Shown piece after piece: positions 35,178 through 45,469 of a DNA stretch of 64,000 nucleotides. This stretch comes from Lophius americanus. Its lineage: Eukaryota > Chordata > Actinopteri > Lophiiformes > Lophiidae. Position numbers and translations under genes: made by a program. The notes beneath the pieces were generated by a model. It saw only the letters and a program-made list of their open reading frames with translations, did no database searches and was not told where the DNA came from. Where the stretch lies: contig JBBDHG010000019.1 of the NCBI GenBank assembly GCA_037951165.1, positions 8,817,501 through 8,881,500 on the forward strand, read 5' to 3'. Within the stretch, counting starts at the first letter, position 1; every line of letters begins with the position of its first letter.

Positions 35178-35192
35178 TAAACCGGAAACGGA
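35178..35192 (+). promoter_or_regulatory. ETS-like motif at thumpd2 promoter
   Basis: AAACCGGAAACGGAAC, about 100 bp upstream of the thumpd2 start, carries two GGAA cores and fits ETS-family binding sites common in housekeeping promoters. Confidence 0.4.
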
Positions 35193-35194
35193 AC

Positions 35195-36309
35195 TACGAC
35201 AACCACTTGCCGTAACTAGTTTATGCCATCAGTGGTCTCTCTCACAGAATGGAACATCTCACTGGTGTAAAGACAATTTCACATTAATCGTAATTAATTT
35301 GAACTGAAATGACCAGCTGCAGCATAATAGCATCCCAGCGGCTATAAGATTTGATGTTATCAATTTTCTTTGTCGTAGTGGAATGTGCCATGACAGGCAA
35401 GCTTCCGTTTAGTTATTAATAACCTCTTATCGCCACATGAAGACAAACACAAATAATATTACGACAGTAAACTGCATCATTAGGTATTATACATACATAT
35501 TTTCTCAGATTCATACAAATTAGTCCAGATACTCATTTTTTTTCTGTCTACGCATAAACTTGTGGTTTGTGCTAAGATTTGGGAAAAAAACCTTTTCTTA
35601 AAGTACGTGAAGTTTGATATTGCAGGAGATAGATATTATTTCCTGACCAGGTACTCATCTACAGCAGAGAAGGTACATAACAAATGTTTGTCCAAACCTG
35701 ATGAGACTTATAACATCACCCGTAGCCGAAATTAACACTTTGGCACAGATGCTATTTTTATGTAGAGTTCGAGAAATCCTTCCAATATTTGTTTTAATGC
35801 TTCAATTTCTAATCCACTTTTTTAGTGCTTACTCTACCTCTGCCTTGTCACACTCTTTTCCTCTATATAAAACTTAAATGATCCCAAACATATTTAATCC
35901 AGTTACTTTATTTGATAAAGTGTCAGCTTTTGCTATGAACCCTTTACACTTCCATAATGTAGTGCGTGCTCAAGAAAATGTCTGGAGTTATGATGGGCAT
36001 AAGAAAAATACAAACACCAAACATGTTCATGGGTGATACAAATCATCATCACCATATAAAAATGTATATTCAAATGTTCTCTTTTGAGTTCAACAAGTCA
36101 TCGTATCGCATGTATTAGGCTGTTGGGCATATTATATAAATGGACAAATTGAATAATCTACATATAAATGAATTTCTGGCTATATTGAAAAGTACTGTCA
36201 TTTATGAAGCAGTAAGCTGTAATTTGATTAAATTTGTTGCCAAATCAATAATAAAAAACACTCCAGGAACCAGAGTTAATTTATCTGACACTATCACTAC
36301 ACTCTTAAG
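35195..36309. other. intergenic, nothing recognised
   Basis: AT-rich sequence with no coding frame, RNA gene or repeat that could be named. Confidence 0.6.
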
Positions 36310-36910
36310 TCTCTTCTAGTCAAACATCCCTCCATTTTTTTCTAGGATCGGCCCAGCATCCCTACGAAAGAAGCTCATTGCAGCCGCCTCTATCCTCAAT
36401 CTAATTTTTTCGGTCACTACACAGAGCTCATGACTACAAGTGAGGATTGGAATGTAGATTGACTGGTAAATTGAAAGCTTTGCCTTAGATCGATATAAAA
36501 CCCGCATTACTGCTCATGCCGCACAAAACCGCCTGTCAATCTCACGGGCCAGTTTCTCATCACAAAAAAAAACAACACACCAAGATACTTTAACTCCTTT
36601 GCATGAGGCAGAAAGCAGCCCCAACCAGAAGAGGACAAGCCACCATTTACTGGTAGAAAACCTTAGCATCAGATTTGGAGGTGCTAACTCTCATACCATA
36701 TTCTTCACACTCATCTGCAAATGAAGCCAACAGGACCACATCATCTGCAAACAGCAGAGAAGCTCCCCAAACCGAAAAATGTCCTCGCCTCAACTGCAAC
36801 TTGAGATCCGGTCCATGAATATCAAGAACAGGATCGGAGACAAAGGACAACATTCACTGGAAAATTGACTAACTTTTCCAGTGAATGTTGGACTCCGCCA
36901 AGCTCTCTGT
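36310..36910 (-). mobile_element. RTE/Rex3-like LINE fragment
   Basis: On the minus strand: VSDPVLDIHGPDLKLQLRRG, then SLLFADDVVLLASFADECEE (the FADD catalytic motif of reverse transcriptase), then after a gap AKLSIYQSIYIPILTCSHEL and IEAAAMSFFRRDAGP. These are in the order seen in RTE-type elements. Frames are broken and the element is 5' and 3' truncated. Confidence 0.8.
36848..36890. repeat. perfect inverted repeat, 17-bp arms, 9-nt loop
   Basis: CAACATTCACTGGAAAA (36848-36864) and its exact reverse complement (36874-36890) flank TTGACTAAC, at the edge of the RTE-like fragment. Confidence 0.95.
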
Positions 36911-37729
36911 ACCGTTTTCTTAGTAAAATAGACCCCGGAGATAACCAAGTCTGAATATTCCTCCTTAGGTGCGAGTTGGAGATTTCAACATTTTTGAATT
37001 TAAACATGAGTAAGAGACCCTAGATATGCAATCCCCATGAGAATGTTAATTAAAATTGATAAAGGTTGGATCTATGGGGGGTTTTACCCAAGAAGACAAA
37101 CTCAAGTTTCTCCTTTTCTTTTTGTCATTCTATTTGCAGTAAGTCCTGTGACTTCTTTAATCAGGCCACAATATTGCGTGTACCCATGTATAATGGAAAC
37201 ATTAATACCACTTTCAACAGCTGCCATTTGCAACAATTATCCTCCCGTCTGCTAAGTGATCACAATAGCCTAACAAAATGATGGCAGTCTGGAACACCCT
37301 TCATGACAAGATGTATTGCTGTACATTCCATTTGTTTTTAGACTCCTCCAAACCCCATAAATGGTCGGAAGGGGAGAAACAGGAGGCAGAAAATGGAGGA
37401 CAGACGAGAAGAAAATGGAAGAGTAGAAGTGATGATGAGAGGAAAGAGGCAGGGAACTGAGAACAAAGAAACAATCAGGAAAGATAAATGCATGAATCTT
37501 GGGCATTTAAAAGGGCAAAGGAAAGAGTGACATTATTTATCAAGTTCATCATGTGGAACTAGTTAGTACAGCCTTGACTGTAAAGTGATGATGTAGTAGT
37601 GCTCAAGGCTGATAAGTTTTGTAAAGGAAAATAATGCATTCTGTACTGATAAAATTGCACAGGATGAAAGTTCTTCTCTGCACAGATAATAATTCACACA
37701 AAAACATTTCTATGCAAGAATGTGACTTT

Positions 37730-38240
37730 AATCTGAGCCTTGACCTTCTTAACAGTCAAGCCTGGAACCTTGGTGTTATATAAGACTTTGATCTCAGCTC
37801 TAAGAATCAGATTACTACCAACTAATAACATCTAAAAAAAAAAAAGTTAATTGGATTCATTTCAAAATAGGACCTCATCCACGCCTTTATCTCTTGTAGA
37901 ATGGAGTTTTATCAGTCTCTCCACGCACTCTCAAAAGAAGTTCTTACACCACCCATCTTATTCAAAATGCAGCAATTACAGTTCTGACAATACAAAATAC
38001 AACATCACAGAACTAACAATGTCAAATTGAGAACCATATCGATCGTTTTAAAATGCCTCCATGGCTCTAGGCAAGCCTGCATTGCTGAAATGCTTGTGCC
38101 ATATACACCCAGAGGCCTCAGGAAATCTGTTTCTAGCCTACCAGGTATCCTGGGAGTCAAATTCTAAAGAGGTGACACTGCATTTTCTTTATAATGCATC
38201 TCACATATGGAACATTCCCTGAGCCTGGCAGAAATATGTC
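37730..38240 (+). mobile_element. L2/Rex1-like LINE fragment (RT C-terminal region)
   Basis: The stretch from AGCCTGGAACCTTGGTGTTA through CTTATTCAAAATGCAGCAAT to ATATGGAACATTCCCTGAGC follows the order of the L2/Rex1 coding end (NLGV, HLIQNAA, LWN-like). Many stops; strongly decayed. Confidence 0.55.
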
Positions 38241-38859
38241 AAGGTAGTCATTCCGACAAACTAGAACTCCCACACCCTCAGCCAGCTCAGAGGTATTGTG
38301 TTGCTTATCGTCAATGGAAAGAATTCCTTTTCTGTCCTAACATCCACATGGTAAATGAACACATCGACACAAGCTGCCACAGGGCTGGAATCTTAGGATT
38401 TCCTGGATGCTTCCAGTCCTTATCCATGTCAGTATGCAAAAATAGAGAGAAATGCGACCTGCGTATAGTTTGGTCAGATTTGTTAACTCATATGACTCAT
38501 TCCCCAACCAAGTGATAGTCTTCTACAGGAAGTCTTTCACACCTTCGAGAGGGAAGGTCATCACCTACTGGACCTGAGTGGATGGTAACCGGTGAAATAT
38601 GAAAAATTTCATGAGCTGGATTTACAGAGCCCCTGAAGTCCTTATCAAAAAAAAGGGTCTTGTGTGCACCATATACTTAGCTTGTGTGCACAAAATGATT
38701 TACCTTTAATATATAGGCATCTCTTGATGGACAAAGCCAACAGGTAACATATAAGGGACTGACCAGAGCACAAGATAAGTTACGCGCTCAAGATAATAAC
38801 TTAGAAGAAAAGATTTTCTCAAGGGACTTCAGGGAAAGAAGACTGAGCGGAAGCATTGG

Positions 38860-39240
38860 TTAGAACCCACTGTTGGCACTTTCGACAGTGCGTGGATCAC
38901 CATGTTCACTCTGCAGTCTGACACCTTTCTGACAAAACAGGCAGGAACTTTTTTAGTAATTTGTGTTCAGTCCATAGCACTTCATTGGCATCAGTCATCA
39001 TTGGCTAGCCTTCTCTGCTGATTCGCATCAGTGGGCTTTGGAAGCCGCAGAGTCTGTCCCTGGCTCAACGTTTGTCCTTCCTCAGACCATTTTGGTAGGT
39101 ACTAATCACTGCAGACTGGGTGCACAAAAAAAGCCACAATTTTGGACATGTTCTGCTCAGTCGTCCAGCCATCTCATTTTGACTCTTGTGCAACGTTGCT
39201 TAGATCTTTTATAAATACCCTTTTTTACTGCGTCCAACTC
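38860..39240 (-). mobile_element. Tc1-like transposon relic, HTH side
   Basis: The sequence around CCTTCCTCAGACCATTTTGG and ATCACTGCAGACTGGGTGCA matches the DNA-binding half of a Tc1-type transposase common in fish, read on the minus strand. The same family recurs at 41.3 and 48.2 kb. Stops throughout. Confidence 0.5.
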
Positions 39241-39780
39241 ATAAACCTTGAGGATAAAATGTTCCCTTTCCCTCTAATATATCCCACCCACTGACAGGAG
39301 ACAATCAGTCATTAATATCACCTGTCTAGTAATATAATGAATGCTTTGTTGCAAGGCACACTCTGCCTTTGTCTTCATGTGCTTAGCAACAATTATAGGT
39401 AGACATAATGTATAATCCAAGTTTATAGTTTTCCAAGTTCCAATTTGATTTTCAGGTGATATTATCCCATAAATGTACACATTCTCTGTGTAATGATGTT
39501 CAGTGAGGCTTCTAGGGGACTGTCATTAAGAAACCAAGACTCTTTCCTCATGTCATCCTCGCACTTTTTACCTTTCATTTTCACTTCACTGTCAAATGGA
39601 AATGAGTCTTTAACGAAGAGACACAGTGTGGAAATACATGACAGATGTGATGTGGAATTGCATGGAGTGTGCATTCATGCCTTTTTCTGAATGCTGATGT
39701 ATGTCTATAGCTACGTGCTCGAGCATATTAAAATATTCACCCCTGTCAAAGGAGTGTGACATGTGTCAACGGGAATTGGA

Positions 39781-39829
39781 GAACAGAGAGAGGGAGAGAG
39801 AGAGGGAGATAGATAGATAGAGAGAGAGC
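39781..39829 (+). repeat. GA/GATA microsatellite
   Basis: Runs of AGAGAGAGGG and GATAGATAGATAGA, ending GAGAGAGAGCAGC. Confidence 0.85.
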
Positions 39830-40499
39830 AGCACAGCTTAGACAGTAAGTAGTATTGAACTGACAGAAGCTATCAAAATCAACAATAATAGGAGAAACAG
39901 GGACGAGTAGTGGGAGAAGACTAAAGGGAAAGACAGATGTATGGAGAGGAGGAGGAGAAGGAAATGTACCTTCTCCTCCATGTGAGTCCATGTGGTGGTC
40001 CGTATCTGCTGAGTGCAACTTGAAAGCTTGCTATTTTAAATTTTTTATACATCAATATTACATTGCTAAATGTATTATGACATATCAGAGCGGAAGTATC
40101 TAAACACTGTGCATAAAAGATGTCAGATAATATGCTACAGCTCGATAAAGAATGGAAGAGTCCAATCATAGTTTGGTAGATGGATGAATAAATGTCACCA
40201 TTTTTAAACCTTAAAAAAAACTGTTTTAATAACTAAACCAAACCGAGCAATTTTACTGCATAATACTAAAAAACCTGTAACCTTTTAACATGAATATAAA
40301 AATATCATGCGTGACAATGAAGGCCACATGACGACTCAGCTGCTCTCGAAAGAGATCCATTTACTATGATGGTAAGAGGCTTTATATATTATAAGCGAGT
40401 GGAGTAGTCATAGATAATCGTATTCATTTATAATAATATTGCAGCAGATTAACGGAATTATTGCTGATTTTTCACACAAAAACTATCATCATGTGTGTC

Positions 40500-41229
40500 T
40501 GTTATGGTTTGATTTAAAAGCTGGACTCAAAGGTGAGACGCAGGCTCAGGGGCATGTTTAAACAGTTTATTAAAAGTTCTAAGGATTACCGAGGGTGCGG
40601 GCTGGTGAGGGTGCCTCTGGCCTGAACGTGAACGTTTGAGAAGATGCTGAGCCTGGCCTTTGAGGCATCAGACAAGTCGAGCAGAAGAGGCTGATGGACT
40701 AGAATGCAAATACAACAAAGCTCTAGGCCACAGTGAAACAAATGAGAATAGGACAACACATTAAGAACAACAGGAGCCTGAGTGTTGTACTATCCCTTGA
40801 GCAGACTGTGATCGATCTAGCGATGAGTGGAAGATGACGCTAGGGTGAAATACAGCAGGAGGTTGATAGTGGATGAAGCACAGGTGTGTCTATGGCCATC
40901 TGTGTTGCCAGGTGTCCACCAAGGCCATGCATACACACACACAGACACACAGAAAAACCACACTAATAGGGAGATCAGGAAGGTGAATGATTGGGGCATA
41001 GAACAAGGGAGATTTTAGCAAAGACGTGTTCTACTTTAATCATTATAGAAATAAACTATGTGAATAAGGCAAGCCGGGGGAGGTACAGCATATAGGCCAG
41101 AGCAGCTTGGACAATGTACTGTTGGGAAACCGTGTCAATGATGTGTATATTTCACATTGACATCGACCACCTAAATTAACACTGTTGCAGACCAAGTTCA
41201 CTCATCCATAGACACTGTATTCCCTAATG
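40500..41229. other. intergenic, no gene recognised
   Basis: Moderately GC-richer than its surroundings, with long non-Ala/Thr-biased open frames but no family likeness. It may be an old repeat (TTTAAACAGTTTATTAAAAG recalls retroelement-derived fish repeats), but this is not certain. Confidence 0.35.
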
Positions 41230-41249
41230 AAAGTGACCACTTTCCAGAT

Positions 41250-41555
41250 AATGCGCGTACAAAAAAAAGAATGTGTTCAAGGACTAACATAAGGGGAAAT
41301 CGGATATGGCCTCCAAATTCCCCTGATCTCAGTCCGTTTGGTGGATTTGCTGAACAAACATGTAAGATTCATGGAGTCCCCGCTTTGCAACTCATAGCAT
41401 TTGAAAGATCTGCTGCTGAGATCATGGTGCCAGATACCACAGCTTCAGAGGTCTTGTGGAGGCCATGCCTCAGCAGGTCAGAGCTAAAGGGGGACTTACA
41501 CAGTATTAGGCACGTGGTTATAATATTATGACTAGTTGCTGTATGTGTGAGTTTT
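41250..41555 (+). mobile_element. Tc1-like transposon relic, catalytic end
   Basis: Plus-strand frame reading RIWPPNSPDLSPFGGFAEQT: PPNSPDLSP is the motif around the third catalytic acidic residue of Tc1/mariner DDE transposases. The nucleotide end TATTAGGCACGTGGTTATAA matches the terminal part of the fish family. The usual Glu after Pro is lost. Confidence 0.65.
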
Positions 41556-42658
41556 TGTTTTATCCAGGGTTTTTTCTTAAGACATTCAAGTCAATTCATG
41601 ACATTGCAGTCCCTTCCTTATTAGATATTTAAATGATAATGCTTGTGAAGAAAATGCATTAAATAACTGGACACTTAAATAATTATTTAATAATTGTTTT
41701 GATAACTGAAATACGGATTATAAATAATAATTTACAGTATGAGGTTAAAGGTCTTGCCAGTTCAGTCTTAATGATTAACACAGGCTATTCATCCGAGCTA
41801 CAGCCCACAGGGCCCACAAGCCCTTATCCCAGTTAACAAAATCATGTCAATCCAACTACATAAAATCCCAAATCCCCTTGTCCCATATTTTATCGAGTTA
41901 TAAAAGACATTAAAATACCACTTAGGCTGCTGTTCCATTCAACTCCATGAAAAAACTGAATGCCCTTGGCCTATTTTGTGATTCCTCAACATTTAATATA
42001 GCTATTACTTTTAAAATCCTCTTCTTGGGATTCCCTCAGCACAAGGAAGAAGAGTTTACTTCCATCCTTGCACAACCCAAAAAGATGTGGAAATAATCTT
42101 TCTTCTCAGATGAATTCTCCATGTAACCAACACGTGACACGCTCAGAGTAACAGTGGTTGCATTTGCTGGTGGTTACATCCAGGGGGAGGTCTAGGTTTG
42201 CTGCTGAGCTCTTGAAGGCCCCTGTCATGTCTTGGATAATCTCTTTACTGCAGCAGCCGGGGGCAAAGAGGAGGAAGAGGCGAGGCAGACAAGAAAAACA
42301 ACTGCAGTAACAGATTATATCTATACGCTGAAATGCTGTTGGAATGCTGCTCTAAAATGTGAGATTGCTATTTTGGATGACTTTGGAAAATGTCAAATCC
42401 TACTTCTATGATGACCCAAATATGGTTCACTTGTTTAATTTAAGTTGTACAGACTGTTGTTTCTACACCAACCTTAGGTTCCTAATAGACTATAAGAACA
42501 TTTTCAAGCACATAGGCTGTCATTAAAGTATCATTTATTGAATATGTCATATTATCTGCAAGTTTATATATATTTTTCTCTTTCGGTTTTGTAAAGTCTC
42601 CTCTTTCCTCAGATGCTGTCATAATTTTACTGCCTCAGCTCCACGCTTCAAAATCATC

Positions 42659-43001
42659 ATGGGCCAGCTATTCTCATCTGAGGAAGAGCTTTCTCAAGCG
42701 AAGGTGGCCATTGGTTCTCTCCTTTACGATGCCATGTTGGAAGAAGGTGCCGTGGCTGACCTCGCCATCATCCAACCCCGATTCCCAGCTGCTCGTGAGG
42801 AGAGGTTTGACTCTGGGCTCTGCTTCAAGGAACAACTGCAACAGGTTATAAGAGCTGGAAGAAGAAAATGTGAATGTGTACATCAGTGATGCTGCTGCTG
42901 CATTGACTAAAACAACCTTTGGTGATCTCAAAGAGACTGTGCAGAACCGCTCATTGATATCCTTCCCTTTCCTTTCCCTTCCCTTCCCGATATCCATTTA
43001 C
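42659..43001 (+). CDS. unknown locus exon 1
   Basis: Open from MGQLFSSEEELSQAKVAIGS to QLQQVIR, then shifted frame ELEEENVNVYISDAAAALTK. A CCCTTT-rich low-complexity tail (42,958-42,990) precedes the strong donor GTGAGT. A probable 5' UTR splice acceptor (TTTCCTCAG) is at 42604-42612. Confidence 0.65.
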
Positions 43002-43294
43002 GTGAGTAGGAGATGAACAGGAGGGACAAGACAGATGTTGTTGCCTTGAGAATGTTAAGGAAGAACTATTGTGAACAACTGCGCATGACGTGTGGGATTA
43101 GAAATGTGGTCCTGTGGGTGAAATTTGTACCGGGGCTGAAAAGGAGAATTCTGATGATGACAAAATGGTTTTAACATTTGTTCTTGAAACAAATAGAGAG
43201 AAATTGACTCAAATAATACTTACTATAATAATAATAATACTAATAATTTTTATTGAGACAGATAGTAAGAAACCATTTATTTCTTCTCAACCAG

Positions 43295-43489
43295 CTGCAG
43301 GCTAACATCGGAAACAAGGTGCCGACCTACCTGAGGGATCTGATAGGCCGACTGTCTACCTTCTCTGATGAGCCCCGCTTGGCTGGCCTGGTTGGATCAG
43401 TGGTTACGATGGTGCTGGATATGGTCTACACATCATCAAAACAGTCATCAAGTGTGAGAGAGAAGTCAGCAGGGTCATCATCATGCCAG
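43295..43489 (+). CDS. unknown locus exon 2
   Basis: 65 codons, LQANIGNKVPTYLRDLIGRL to GSSSCQ. Phase 0 at both ends; acceptor CTCAACCAG, donor GTAAGT. The acceptor could instead be six bases downstream. Confidence 0.7.
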
Positions 43490-43737
43490 GTAAGTCAAAA
43501 GTAGGTCAACAATAATGAAGGCAAATTCATTCTTAAGAAATTCCTGTCCTGTTTATATTTACTGATGGAATAATACCAGCGGGGTCTCATAAATACTGTT
43601 AAATCTGTTCAGTACGGGAAAAACCTGCAGAAAAAGATGCCAGAATGCATGAAATATAGAAACTTTAGATATCGCCATAGCTGAAAAACAAAGTTGTAAC
43701 TATGGAACAATCTCTGTGACTGCATTTCAACCTCTAG

Positions 43738-43907
43738 CACAAAGTTTGGGAGCTCCAAGAGGTGATGGAGGAGTACCTGAAGCGCTGCAGGATCAACATG
43801 AGCGACAAGAGCAAATTGATCCAGGACTCCATCAGACTGGAGTCCCAGCTCAGCCTCACCCTCACCCAGCTGAAGACCAGTCTGCTTGGGGGGGATTGTG
43901 AATCAAG
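43738..43907 (+). CDS. unknown locus exon 3
   Basis: HKVWELQEVMEEYLKRCRIN then MSDKSKLIQDSIRLESQLSL; amphipathic, coiled-coil-like helices. Acceptor AACCTCTAG, donor GTGGGA, phase 2 at the end. Confidence 0.72.
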
Positions 43908-44038
43908 GTGGGAAAATAAAGTATGGAACGAAAGGAAAATTAAAATTAAAATGAATAGTACAATGGAGAGTATAGCTTTCTGCAGTCAAATGTGGCAGGA
44001 TCAACAAGGAGTTTGTTTTCATCTGTCTGGCCCTTCAG

Positions 44039-44188
44039 GTCTCTGAGGCACTGGGCCAGTGGAGCAGCATTTCACACCCAGATGTTGGTTCACCTGGCTG
44101 GTCTCGAGGGTAAGGAAGAGCCTCTTAGCGCAAAGGCAGCACTACAGCAATACAAGGAAGACCTCATACAGATCATACCCGCATACAG
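44039..44188 (+). CDS. unknown locus exon 4
   Basis: SLRHWASGAAFHTQMLVHLA to LIQIIPAYR. Acceptor CCCTTCAG, donor GTAATA, phase 2 at both ends. Confidence 0.75.
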
Positions 44189-44461
44189 GTAATAGACTTA
44201 TCGTAAGTTTGAAATAACTGCCCAACCAATATTATCATGGTGTTGCAACAACGTCTGTGACTCCTGTGTGTTGGGGCTGCATCCTGACACCCACTAATGA
44301 CCAGCAGACTGACCCATAATCTTGCAGTGATTAATCAATTTTTTCAAGTGTTTCTTACAATGTAAGGTGAAACATCAACTAATAATTGAGTCCGTTTTAA
44401 AAAGGGGAAAAGTGAATCAGCCGATAGAAATAGTTTGCTCTCTCCAAATTCTTCATTTTAG

Positions 44462-44634
44462 GCTCTACAAGTCTCGTACAGTGTGTGTCGTTAAATGCAG
44501 AGGGGCTCTTCTACCATTATCTGACTCCGACTTTGAGATACCGGATGAGGGGTCCATGACAGGAATCACAGTGACAGACAAAGAGTTGGGAAAGAGTGTG
44601 GTCATCCCTCTATCCACCATGGTGACAGAGACAG
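44462..44634 (+). CDS. unknown locus exon 5
   Basis: LYKSRTVCVVKCRGALLPLS to VIPLSTMVTET; beta-rich in appearance. Acceptor CATTTTAG, donor GTAGGC, phase 1 at the end. Confidence 0.75.
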
Positions 44635-44715
44635 GTAGGCTCTCCTGAGGTACCCAAGAAATATTCCTATGCCTTTCTCACTTTGCATTAAACAGAACTG
44701 AACTGATTCTAACAG

Positions 44716-45104
44716 GGAGAAGGAGAGTCTCTGGATCCGGGACCACCTCTGTAACTGTGTCTTCCTCCATTAACTTGGACCTGATCACCTCAGATTTATA
44801 CGCACAGGCCTACATTCACCATTTGTTCTCAGATAAGGGACCTGTAGCGGAGCTGGAGAACTACTTTAACAAATCTGGTGACGGTCCGGGAACACTAAGG
44901 ACTCATCCCGGACAAGAAACCAGACTGGGCTGAGAAATCTCTGAGAACTATGTGATGGAGCACATCGTAAAGACTGAAAAGACAGAGAACAGAGAGAACA
45001 AAGAGTGGGCATGGGATAAGATGATGAACAGGGTTAAACAGAAAGGAGAGGAAGTCTTAATAAGACAGAAGAAGGAGATCAGAGAGATGAATATTTCAAA
45101 ATGA
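44716..45104 (+). CDS. unknown locus exon 6 (broken)
   Basis: Starts RRRVSGSGTTSVTVSSSINL and reaches NYFNKSGDGPG, then TGA at 44931-44933. Beyond it the same frame reads SENYVMEHIVKTEKTENREN to EIREMNISK and TGA at 45102-45104. Confidence 0.6.
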
Positions 45105-45153
45105 GCACTACGGAGTCGCAGCTTTTAGGGCTCTCAAGTCACAATATTTATAG

Positions 45154-45191
45154 TGCGACAACTATAGTTGCGACAACTATAGTTGTCGCAC
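45154..45191. repeat. 22-bp perfect palindrome with 15-bp-offset direct repeat
   Basis: 45169-45190 is a perfect palindrome centred on CTATAG (half-site TGCGACAACTA). The 17-nt TGCGACAACTATAGTTG occurs at 45154 and again at 45169, so the palindrome is built from overlapping direct and inverted copies. Confidence 0.93.
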
Positions 45192-45459
45192 AACTATATA
45201 GTGTTACATGAAGGTATGACTGGAACAAAGTGATCACTTGTCAGTCACATTTTGAAGAGAACTAATCTAAACCTAAAAAATATTTAAAAATTGGAAAATG
45301 CCCAGAATGCTTTGAACAAGAGGTTTATTGATTGCTATTTCCTTTGCCGATTGATGATTTTTTTGAAAAGTCTGGCTGGCTGGCATTGTGTGTGTATTCT
45401 AACCTGTCGAAATGAACATACACGTTTCTTAAACCAATTGTAATGCCTTTGGAAGTGAA

Positions 45460-45465
45460 AATAAA
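45460..45465 (+). terminator. candidate poly(A) signal for the 42.6-45.1 kb locus
   Basis: AATAAA about 355 bp past the last stop of the unknown locus, followed by TTTGTAAGC. Confidence 0.4.
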
Positions 45466-45469
45466 ACTT

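Larger units (their letters stand above)
42659..45104 (+). pseudogene. unrecognised six-exon gene, frame broken
   Basis: Family not recognised. Six exons join at consensus junctions: 42659-43001, 43295-43489, 43738-43907, 44039-44188, 44462-44634, 44716-45104. The start ATG has A at -3 and G at +4, and the protein begins MGQLFSSEEE, an N-myristoylation-type MGxxxS. Predicted content is mostly helical and soluble, with no signal peptide or TM segment. Two lesions break it. In exon 1 a 2-nt deficit near 42,854 stops the frame at 42,889, although restoring 2 nt makes the exon end in exactly the phase that exon 2 needs. In exon 6 there is an in-frame TGA at 44931, while sensible sequence (GLIPDKKPDWAEKSL) continues in the +1 frame, and the original frame is then open again to 45104. 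So it is a decaying gene or has assembly indels. An AATAAA follows at 45460. It sits alone between thumpd2 and slc8a1. Confidence 0.7.

Noticed and set aside
44931..44933. Possible selenocysteine TGA in the unknown locus
   Set aside because: Sensible coding sequence resumes in a different frame around it, no SECIS-like structure was noticed, and another frame lesion exists upstream; frame damage explains it better.
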